5,368 bases of DNA from Burkholderiaceae bacterium (lineage in GTDB: Bacteria; Pseudomonadota; Gammaproteobacteria; Burkholderiales; Burkholderiaceae_C), in the NCBI GenBank assembly GCA_023260315.1, contig JALQVQ010000179.1, forward strand, positions 1 to 5,368. Reading direction: 5' to 3'. Shown one piece after another: positions 1 through 5,368 of this stretch (position 1 is its first letter; every line of letters begins with the position of its first letter). The notes beneath the pieces are model-generated. The model was not told the DNA's origin. It searched no databases and was given only the letters and a program-made list of their open reading frames with translations. The position numbers were made by a program, and so were the translations under genes.

Positions 1-408
1 GTATTCGCGGCCATAGACATCTTCGTCCCATTTCATCGACCGTTGCAGGGCACCCATGCCGAAGGCGCATTTGCCGATATCAGATGGGCGCACCCAAATG
101 TTCAGGTCAACATGGCGGCCCGATTTGGTGGTGAAGTCGCCGTTGTGGTTTACCAAATCGCCAGCGACTAAGGCAAAGAGATAGGCAGGCTTTGGCCATG
201 GGTCCGACCATTCCGCCCATCCATCACCTGCGCCCATCGGGTTGCCGTTAGACAGCAACACGGGCAGATCGCTTTCGATCCGAACGGTGAACGGGGCCAT
301 GACGTCTGGACGGTCGGGGTAGTAGGTGATTTTGCGGAACCCTTCGGCCTCGCATTGGGTGCAATACATGCCGTTCGACATATAGAGCCCTTCGAGAGCG
401 GTATTGGT
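1..408 (-). CDS. pepN: Aminopeptidase N, internal fragment (both ends missing)
   Basis: Reading the - strand in one open frame gives about 136 residues of an M1-family zinc aminopeptidase, which removes N-terminal residues from peptides in the cytoplasm. What is seen: [20 protein letters not shown], then [20 protein letters not shown], then a PVLLSNGNP stretch, then [15 protein letters not shown], and finally [13 protein letters not shown] at base 1. These are hallmark strings of the N-terminal beta domain of the bacterial PepN type (about 850-880 residues). The window ends just before the GAMEN and HEXXH motifs, so no catalytic residues are included. The wording of the motifs suggests an alphaproteobacterium (Rhodobacterales-like), which is inference. 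The upstream end is lost at about 405-412, where the sequence switches out of frame to the LOG-family gene. It is not a native neighbour of that gene. Confidence 0.88.
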
Positions 409-412
409 GATC
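405..412. other. Left chimeric junction (pepN fragment to LOG-family gene)
   Basis: To the left, the - strand codes for PepN in the frame with codons at 1-3, 4-6 and so on. To the right, the - strand codes for a LOG-family protein in another frame. PepN similarity begins at the NTALEGL motif (Asn at 403-405), while the LOG sequence is convincing up to about Asp at 410-412. Neither gene has its normal end or start here. The overlap of the two signals leaves only a few bases of uncertainty. An assembly or cloning join is the simplest reading. Confidence 0.8.
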
Positions 413-925
413 GGCGTCGGTTTCCAACAGGGCCATTTGTCGACTGTCCATAAATTGGTGCTCAACCGATTGATCAATGAACGCGAGCAAGGTGTCGTAG
501 TAGCCTGCAGCGTTTAAGACCCCAATGGGTTTGTTGTGGTAGCCCAACTGGCGCCAAGTCCAAATCTCAAACAACTCCTCGAAGGTACCAATCCCCCCCG
601 GGAGCGCCACAAACGCGTCTGCACGCTCTGCCATGATTTGCTTGCGCTCGTGCATGGTTTGAACAACGATGAGTTCATCGCAAGCAAGGTTGGCAACCTC
701 CCGGTCAACCAGGGCTTGTGGCATGACGCCTAAAACCCGCCCGCCTGCCGCCTGGCAGGCGCGCGCGGTGCACCCCATCAAACCGCTGTTACCACCGCCG
801 TAAACAAGCTGTCCACCGTGGGTGCCGATCCAATGGCCGGTCGCTTGCGCAGCCGCTAAAAATGACGGGTCATCACCATCGCGTGAGCCACAATAAACCG
901 CAAGGGAAAAAGTCGGGACAGACAA
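410..925 (-). CDS. LOG-family protein (TIGR00730 type, putative cytokinin riboside 5'-monophosphate phosphoribohydrolase), C-terminus missing
   Basis: LOG proteins have a Rossmann-like fold and split N6-modified AMP, or AMP itself, into free base and ribose 5-phosphate in the cytoplasm; many were once annotated as lysine decarboxylases. Seen here, numbering from the chosen start: AVYCGSRDG (9-17), [15 protein letters not shown] (37-51), GVMPQAL (66-72), MHERKQIM (91-98) and the signature [17 protein letters not shown] (108-124), which carries the PGGxGTxxE active-site motif. The coding signal stops after about residue 172, some 20-30 residues short of the usual length, at the left junction. 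No ATG fits. I chose the TTG at 925-923 because an AGGG lies 7 bases upstream (complement of 933-936) and the family's AVYCGS strand then begins at residue 9. A TTG at 949-947 is the alternative and would overlap the end of dgkA. The start lies 16 bases after the dgkA stop, so co-transcription is likely. The exact substrate cannot be told from sequence. Confidence 0.88.
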
Positions 926-941
926 GGGTGAGCCCTGTTCG

Positions 942-1319
942 TTAGGCAAAACGGTTGAACAAGGCGGCAGCCCAAATGCCCCCGCACAGCAGCAGCGCGA
1001 GCATGACAGCGGCGCTACCCACATCCTTGGCACGCTTTGAGAGCGGATGGTGGTCCAGGCTGATCCGGTCAATGGCTGCTTCGATGCCCGTGTTGAGCAG
1101 TTCCGTCACCAAAACAAGCACGACAACCGCAACGAGCAGACTGACCTCGAGCCACGTCTGACCCAACCAAAAAGCAGCGGGGATCATGATGCAGGCTAAC
1201 AGCGTTTCTTCCAAAAACGCGGGCTCTGAGAGGCCCGCCCGCAGCCCTTGAATAGAGTAGCCCCAGGCGTTAATGACCCGCTTAAGGCCGCGTGCGGGTT
1301 TGGTGTGTTGTGTTTGCAT
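942..1319 (-). CDS. dgkA: Diacylglycerol kinase, integral membrane DgkA type
   Basis: This 125-residue inner-membrane enzyme phosphorylates diacylglycerol to phosphatidate with ATP, returning lipid released during membrane-derived glucan or lipopolysaccharide modification to phospholipid synthesis. It has the family length (E. coli DgkA is about 120 residues). Seen: an amphipathic N-terminus with SEPAFLEE (31-38), three hydrophobic segments at about 40-56, 58-76 and 102-121, and the signature TELLNTGIEAAIDRI (72-86) followed by SKRAKDVGSAAV (94-105). E32, E73, N76, E80, D84, K98 and D99 line up with the conserved active-site residues of E. coli DgkA (E28, E69, N72, E76, D80, K94, D95). The ATG at 1319 is chosen because it falls 2 bases after the stop of the upstream RDD gene and gives the family length. 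The frame is open further upstream, but that part is only the shadow of the RDD gene. Confidence 0.94.
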   Translation of the reverse strand: MQTQHTKPARGLKRVINAWGYSIQGLRAGLSEPAFLEETLLACIMIPAAFWLGQTWLEVSLLVAVVVLVLVTELLNTGIEAAIDRISLDHHPLSKRAKDVGSAAVMLALLLCGGIWAAALFNRFA

Positions 1320-1321
1320 GC

Positions 1322-1822
1322 TCAGCGCGCTTTCGGTTCCACGCTGATCAGCGCGGTTTTGGCGATCCGATCGTGGACAAACTGCTTGCTGACCGGCAAT
1401 TTGCTGAGCATCGCCCAAATAGCCACCCAACCCAAAACCGTCCAAACCGTACCCGTCGTACCCATTTGCAGGGATTTGGCAAGGACGAGCCCTGGGACAA
1501 ACCAAACGTACGTCAGCAAGTACCGCACCACCGCTTGGGCCGGTCGGATGGGTGAAACCCCATCAGCGCTGACCACTTTGATGTGCCACGTTTTCATGGC
1601 CAGAGTTTGGCCGCTTCGGCACCATTGCCAGACGAAATAAACCGCAAGGCCGATGAATACGGCGACTTGTTGTCCGAGCCGATGGTCAAGCGCATGCCGG
1701 GTGTTGGTCACCACGCTGAAGACGTAACCAATCACGAAAACGACACCGAACAGCAACATGCCTTCATACAGCCAAGCGGCCATTCGACGTCTCAGACTGG
1801 GGAGGGCGTGAGGCAAATTCAT
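1322..1822 (-). CDS. RDD-family integral membrane protein
   Basis: The 166-residue protein belongs to the RDD family (Pfam PF06271), small membrane proteins of mostly unknown function; a transport role has been proposed for some. Seen: an arginine cluster RRRMAAWLYEGMLLFG (11-26) opening the first membrane segment (about 15-38), a second segment at about 52-68, the mid-protein motif GQTLAMKTWHIKVV (71-84), a third hydrophobic region at about 98-117 and another at 124-140, and the late motif QFVHDRIAKT (147-156), equal to the family's W/F-HDxLAxT. The first Asp of the classic motif appears to be Glu20 here. The ATG at 1822 gives a normal length, but no strong ribosome binding site is visible before it. 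It is divergent from ilvB across 238 bases and is followed 2 bases later by dgkA, so it probably heads an RDD-dgkA-LOG unit. The placing next to ilvB is common in Burkholderiales; a functional link with it is not shown. Confidence 0.88.
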   Translation of the reverse strand: MNLPHALPSLRRRMAAWLYEGMLLFGVVFVIGYVFSVVTNTRHALDHRLGQQVAVFIGLAVYFVWQWCRSGQTLAMKTWHIKVVSADGVSPIRPAQAVVRYLLTYVWFVPGLVLAKSLQMGTTGTVWTVLGWVAIWAMLSKLPVSKQFVHDRIAKTALISVEPKAR

Positions 1823-1865
1823 GGGCGTGATTGTCGCATTAGTCGCACGCTTTTCAGATGGGTTC

Positions 1866-1881
1866 TACGGGTATCCCCGTA
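1866..1881. repeat. Perfect dyad TACGGG-TATC-CCCGTA, possible operator
   Basis: Two 6-base arms are exactly complementary around a 4-base centre. The dyad is not followed by a T run on the + strand, so it does not look like a terminator for that direction. It sits where the -35 region of the proposed ilvB promoter would be (centre about 38 bases upstream of a start near 1912), which is a usual place for an activator or repressor dimer. It could serve either divergent gene. Which protein binds, if any, cannot be read from the sequence. Confidence 0.45.
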
Positions 1882-1896
1882 AAACCCCTGAAATGG

Positions 1897-1905
1897 TGTA
1901 ATAAT
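1897..1905 (+). promoter_or_regulatory. Candidate extended -10 promoter for ilvB
   Basis: TGT followed by AATAAT (1900-1905) gives an extended -10 (TG one base ahead) with five of six matches to TATAAT. No good -35 hexamer is found 16-18 bases upstream; that space is taken by the dyad at 1866-1881, which fits a promoter that depends on the extended -10 or on an activator. Transcription would start near 1910-1915 and leave about 150 untranslated bases before ilvB. Confidence 0.45.
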
Positions 1906-1933
1906 TCTGGCTGCACTGATTACTTGCAAACGG

Positions 1934-2071
1934 ATGACAGTCGCGGTGGCCGATACAAATGCCGCTCAATGGTTGTTGTCTCAAGTCGTAACCTGGCTCC
2001 AAAAGAGTTTCGGAAGCGGCACCCACGGTTTTTCGTTAGAGAAAATCTCAAAGGTTCATCATGAAAATTAA
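1934..2071 (+). CDS. Possible short leader reading frame overlapping the ilvB start (uncertain)
   Basis: From an ATG at 1934 a frame of 45 codons runs to a TAA at 2069-2071, 11 bases into ilvB. It begins [15 protein letters not shown] and goes on SQVVTWLQ, with Leu-Leu at 14-15 and Val-Val at 18-19. A competing frame starts with ATG at 1969 (MVVVSS, three Val codons at once) and its TGA at 2062-2064 overlaps the ilvB ATG as ATGA. Either could act as a leader peptide or couple translation to ilvB. Against this: neither start has a convincing ribosome binding site, and overall Leu, Ile and Val content of the 45-residue frame (about 10 of 45) is not raised. I do not recognise the peptide. It may be chance. 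Confidence 0.2.
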   Translation: MTVAVADTNAAQWLLSQVVTWLQKSFGSGTHGFSLEKISKVHHEN

Positions 2072-3839
2072 TTCTGCAGAGAATGCCTCTGCCTCATTGG
2101 CCGCATCGGCCGCAAACGCACCCGAGTTAATGGGCGCGGAAATCCTCGTCAAAGCACTACAAGCCGAAGGTGTCCAGCAGGTTTGGGGTTATCCCGGCGG
2201 TGCTGTTCTGTACATCTACGACGCGCTTTACAAACAAAATACGATTCAGCACGTTCTGGTGCGCCACGAACAAGCCGCAGTCCACGCGGCGGATGGTTTC
2301 GCGCGCGCAACGGGAGAGGTCGGCGTCGCCCTGGTTACCAGCGGTCCAGGCGTAACCAACGCGATCACCGGTATCGCAACGGCGTACATGGACAGCATCC
2401 CTATGGTCATCGTGACTGGGCAGGTGCCAACAGCGGCGATCGGTTTGGATGCCTTCCAAGAATGTGACACCGTGGGCATTACCCGGCCGATCGTGAAGCA
2501 CAACTTTTTGGTCAAAGACGCGTCTGAGCTCGCGATGACCATGAAGAAGGCCTTTCACATTGCCCGATCAGGCCGCCCTGGGCCCGTCGTGGTTGATATT
2601 CCGAAAGACGTGTCCTTCAAGCGCGTGCCGTACACCGGTTACCCCGAGAGCGTCGAAATGCGCTCCTACAACCCAGTTCGCAAGGGTCATGGTGGTCAAA
2701 TTCGCAAAGCGTTGCAGCTGCTGTTGACCGCAAAGCGCCCATACATCTACACCGGCGGTGGCGTGTTGTTGGGCGATGCCGTGGCTGAATTGCGCGAGCT
2801 GGTCGACTTGCTCGGCTACCCCGTCACCAATACCTTGATGGGTCTGGGCGCGTTCCCCGCGAGCGACAAGCGCTTCCTCGGCATGCTGGGAATGCACGGC
2901 ACCATCGAGGCCAACAACACCATGCAAAACTGCGACGTCTTGTTGGCCGTTGGCGCGCGTTTTGATGACCGTGTGATCGGCAATCCGAAGCACTTTGCCC
3001 AAAACGAACGGAAGATCATCCACGTGGATGTGGACCCCAGCAGCATCTCGAAGCGCGTCAAAGTTGACATCCCAATCGTGGGTGACTGCAAAGACGTTCT
3101 GCGTGAGTTGATTAATATGATCAAAGAGTCAACCCAGCGCGCCGATCCCAAAGACTTGGATGCCTGGTGGACGACCATTGAAGGCTGGCGTGCACGCAAC
3201 TGCTTGGCCTACGATGACAAGAACCAAGATGTCATCAAGCCACAGAAAGTCATTCAGACTCTTTGGGAGATGACCAAAGATGCCGACGCTTACGTGACGT
3301 CTGACGTCGGGCAACACCAGATGTGGGCGGCCCAGTATTACGGCTTTGACAAGCCTCGGCGCTGGATCAACTCAGGTGGTTTAGGCACGATGGGCGTGGG
3401 TATCCCCTACGCGATGGGCATTAAGTTGGCCAAGCCTGAATCTGAGGTCTATTGCGTGACCGGCGAGGGCTCGGTACAAATGTGTATCCAAGAGCTGTCG
3501 ACCTGTTTGCAATACAACACGCCGATCAAGGTTTTGTCGCTCAACAACCGTTACCTCGGTATGGTGCGGCAGTGGCAAGAGGTTGAGTACGCCGGTCGCT
3601 ACAGCAGCAGCTACATGGACGCTCTACCCAACTTTGTGAAATTGGCGGAGTCCTACGGGCACGTCGGCATGCTCATCGAACGTCCACAAGACGTTGAAGG
3701 CGCATTGCATGAGGCGCGCAAGTTGAAGGATCGCACGGTCTTCATGGACTTCCGTACCGATCCAACGGAGAACGTCTTCCCAATGGTGCAGGCCGGTAAG
3801 GGCATCACTGAAATGTTGCTCGGCTCTGAGGACCTCTAA
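2061..3839 (+). CDS. ilvB: Acetolactate synthase (acetohydroxyacid synthase) large, catalytic subunit
   Basis: The enzyme uses ThDP, Mg2+ and FAD to condense two pyruvates to 2-acetolactate, or pyruvate with 2-oxobutyrate to 2-aceto-2-hydroxybutyrate: the first common step of valine, leucine and isoleucine synthesis in the cytoplasm. The 592-residue length is normal. Domains in order: ThDP-enzyme N domain about 22-190 with [14 protein letters not shown] (43-56), the catalytic Glu70 in [18 protein letters not shown], and SGPGVTN (94-100); central FAD-binding domain about 212-355 with [12 protein letters not shown] (294-305); C domain about 405-560 with the cofactor region [12 protein letters not shown] (468-479) ending in NN (495-496). 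The usual GDG is GEG here; from memory this is normal for betaproteobacterial orthologs. The C-terminus, [20 protein letters not shown], is also the betaproteobacterial type. The ATG at 2061 has AAAGG (2050-2054) 6 bases upstream. The first 22 residues are Ala- and Ser-rich and variable. It is the first gene of ilvB-ilvH-ilvC. Confidence 0.97.
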   Translation: MKINSAENASASLAASAANAPELMGAEILVKALQAEGVQQVWGYPGGAVLYIYDALYKQNTIQHVLVRHEQAAVHAADGFARATGEVGVALVTSGPGVTNAITGIATAYMDSIPMVIVTGQVPTAAIGLDAFQECDTVGITRPIVKHNFLVKDASELAMTMKKAFHIARSGRPGPVVVDIPKDVSFKRVPYTGYPESVEMRSYNPVRKGHGGQIRKALQLLLTAKRPYIYTGGGVLLGDAVAELRELVDLLGYPVTNTLMGLGAFPASDKRFLGMLGMHGTIEANNTMQNCDVLLAVGARFDDRVIGNPKHFAQNERKIIHVDVDPSSISKRVKVDIPIVGDCKDVLRELINMIKESTQRADPKDLDAWWTTIEGWRARNCLAYDDKNQDVIKPQKVIQTLWEMTKDADAYVTSDVGQHQMWAAQYYGFDKPRRWINSGGLGTMGVGIPYAMGIKLAKPESEVYCVTGEGSVQMCIQELSTCLQYNTPIKVLSLNNRYLGMVRQWQEVEYAGRYSSSYMDALPNFVKLAESYGHVGMLIERPQDVEGALHEARKLKDRTVFMDFRTDPTENVFPMVQAGKGITEMLLGSEDL

Positions 3840-3858
3840 CGAGACGTCAACCAAACAG

Positions 3859-3885
3859 CGGGCGCGCTGAGCGCGCTCGATTTTT
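3859..3885 (+). terminator. Intrinsic terminator-like hairpin between ilvB and ilvH
   Basis: Twenty bases after the ilvB stop the arms CGGGCGCGC (3859-3867) and GCGCGCTCG (3871-3879) form a 9-bp, almost all G-C stem with one G-U pair around TGA; with the innermost pair open the loop is five bases. An A and then five T (3881-3885) follow directly. This is the form of a rho-independent terminator, placed inside what should be one operon. It may give partial termination, be controlled, or stop the ilvB transcript with ilvH read from a separate promoter. Confidence 0.65.
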
Positions 3886-3907
3886 AAAGAATCTATTGCC
3901 TGTCAAG

Positions 3908-3929
3908 CCCAAGCATTACCGTGTTTGGG
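3908..3929 (+). promoter_or_regulatory. Second hairpin just upstream of the ilvH ribosome binding site
   Basis: CCCAAGCAT (3908-3916) can pair with GTGTTTGGG (3921-3929) as 9 bp, two of them G-U, around the loop TACC. It stands 14 bases before the AGAGG (3944-3948) that serves the ilvH start, and a purine-rich stretch fills the space between. Together with the terminator-like hairpin it makes a two-stem leader in front of ilvH. A conserved 'ilvH' RNA motif of unknown mechanism has been described for betaproteobacteria; whether this is one must be tested with its covariance model. Confidence 0.45.
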
Positions 3930-3957
3930 GGAGGGCGGCGAAAAGAGGCTGCATTAA

Positions 3958-4449
3958 ATGAAACACATCATCGCTGTTCTCCTCGAGAACGAACCGGGTG
4001 CATTGTCACGTGTCGTGGGTCTGTTTTCGGCCCGTGGATACAACATTGAATCACTCACAGTCGCGCCAACAGAAGACCCCAGTTTGTCTCGTATGACCAT
4101 TCAAACGAATGGCTCTGATGACGTGATTGAACAAATCACCAAACACCTGAACCGACTCATCGAAGTTGTCAAAGTGGTTGACCTCACGGAAGGTGCGTAC
4201 ACCGAGCGTGAGCTGATGTTGGTAAAAGTTCGGGCGGTTGGTAAAGAGCGCGAAGAAATGAAGCGCATGGCGGACATTTTCCGCGGTCGCATCATTGACG
4301 TTACCGACCGCAGTTACACCCTTGAGTTGACGGGTGATCAGGCCAAATGCGATGCATTTTTGCAAGCGCTTGATCCCACTTCAATTTTGGAAACGGTGCG
4401 CACCGGTGCCTGTGGCATTGGCCGTGGTGAGAGAATATTGCGCGCCTAA
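3958..4449 (+). CDS. ilvH: Acetolactate synthase small, regulatory subunit
   Basis: The small subunit binds valine, raises the activity of the IlvB catalytic subunit and gives feedback inhibition. The 163 residues match E. coli IlvH in length and layout: an N-terminal ACT domain (about 3-77) opening MKHIIAVLLENEPGALSRVV, with GLFSARGYNIESLTVAPTED (21-40) and LSRMTIQT (43-50), then a second ACT-like domain (about 84-160) with ELMLVKVRA (85-93), IFRGRIIDVTDRSYTLELTG (107-126) and a GIGRGERIL end. Asn11, Gly14 and Asn29, in the valine-site region of the E. coli protein, are all kept, so valine sensitivity is expected. The ATG at 3958 has AGAGG 9 bases upstream. It lies 118 bases after ilvB, a long gap for subunits of one enzyme, and that gap contains two hairpins. 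ilvC follows after 79 bases. Confidence 0.97.
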   Translation: MKHIIAVLLENEPGALSRVVGLFSARGYNIESLTVAPTEDPSLSRMTIQTNGSDDVIEQITKHLNRLIEVVKVVDLTEGAYTERELMLVKVRAVGKEREEMKRMADIFRGRIIDVTDRSYTLELTGDQAKCDAFLQALDPTSILETVRTGACGIGRGERILRA

Positions 4450-4456
4450 ACGACAC

Positions 4457-5368
<912 letters not shown>

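Larger units (their letters stand above)
1823..2060. promoter_or_regulatory. Divergent intergenic region between the RDD gene and ilvB (promoter and leader)
   Basis: The 238 bases separate two genes that read away from each other, so promoters for both should lie here. On the + strand I see a 6-bp dyad (1866-1881), an extended -10 candidate (1897-1905) and then a leader of about 150 nt up to ilvB. The leader contains small possible stems: GGTTGT at 1971-1976 with GTAACC at 1988-1993 (two G-U pairs), GCGG at 1943-1946 with CCGC at 1962-1965, and GAGA/TCTC (2039-2049) just before the ribosome binding site. The AACC at 1990-1993 could instead pair with GGTT at 2028-2031, which is followed by more T (T run 2030-2033). 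None of these is strong enough alone to call a terminator. No clear promoter for the RDD gene could be fixed. Confidence 0.55.

Noticed and set aside
248..1072. A 274-residue - strand reading frame taken as a single protein
   Set aside because: Its first part is antisense-frame read-through of dgkA and its last 50 or so residues lie beyond the left junction in the wrong frame of pepN. Only 925 to about 410 has LOG-family content.
942..1505. A 187-residue form of DgkA with a longer N-terminus
   Set aside because: The extra 62 residues are the RDD gene read in another frame and have no family similarity. The ATG at 1319 gives the normal DgkA length.
1866..1881. Dyad TACGGG/CCCGTA as an intrinsic terminator
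   Set aside because: The stem has only 6 bp and is followed by AAAACC on the + strand and GAACC on the - strand, so there is no T run in either direction.
1823..2060. T-box or other known riboswitch before ilvB
   Set aside because: I find no T-box consensus or other riboswitch core that I can recognise, and the leader is short. T-boxes are also not expected in this group.
2157..3854. Several - strand open frames inside ilvB, up to 151 codons
   Set aside because: They are shadows of a strongly conserved + strand gene. None has a recognisable domain or a good start region.

Overview
The central part of this window (about 410-5131) reads as one continuous stretch of a betaproteobacterial chromosome, most likely Burkholderiales. 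The acetolactate synthase large subunit has the clade-typical C-terminal half, and the order RDD-family gene, divergent ilvB, ilvH, ilvC is familiar from that order. Gene content is housekeeping: branched-chain amino acid synthesis on the + strand and three small genes on the - strand.

Layout. 1-408 is an internal piece of aminopeptidase N (pepN, - strand), probably alphaproteobacterial. At about 405-412 the sequence jumps, out of frame, into a LOG-family gene (- strand, C-terminus missing). Then come dgkA (diacylglycerol kinase, 942-1319) and an RDD-family membrane protein (1322-1822), both on the - strand and tightly packed, so RDD-dgkA-LOG looks like one transcription unit. A 238-bp divergent region (1823-2060) holds a 6-bp dyad, an extended -10 promoter candidate and a leader of about 150 nt before ilvB. 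ilvB (2061-3839), ilvH (3958-4449) and ilvC (from 4529) follow on the + strand. The gaps of 118 and 79 bp each contain good hairpins, and the first looks like an intrinsic terminator inside the operon. ilvC breaks off after residue 201 at about 5131. The remaining 237 bases have clearly higher GC (about 70% over 5181-5368) and carry, on the - strand, the C-terminal end of what looks like the radical SAM protein linked to UdgX-type uracil-DNA glycosylases, possibly followed by the first codons of its partner gene.

How the genes work together. IlvB and IlvH form acetolactate synthase (catalytic and valine-sensing subunits). IlvC converts its product to the dihydroxy acid precursor of valine, isoleucine and leucine. 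DgkA recycles diacylglycerol in the inner membrane. The LOG protein probably makes free-base cytokinin-type products or hydrolyses nucleoside monophosphates.

The window therefore looks like a chimera of up to three genomes, with both joins falling inside genes. I see no new defence, mobile or biosynthetic system. The most interesting biology is the RNA structure around the ilv genes: an intra-operon terminator-like hairpin, a second hairpin just before the ilvH ribosome binding site, and a leader with possible short reading frames.
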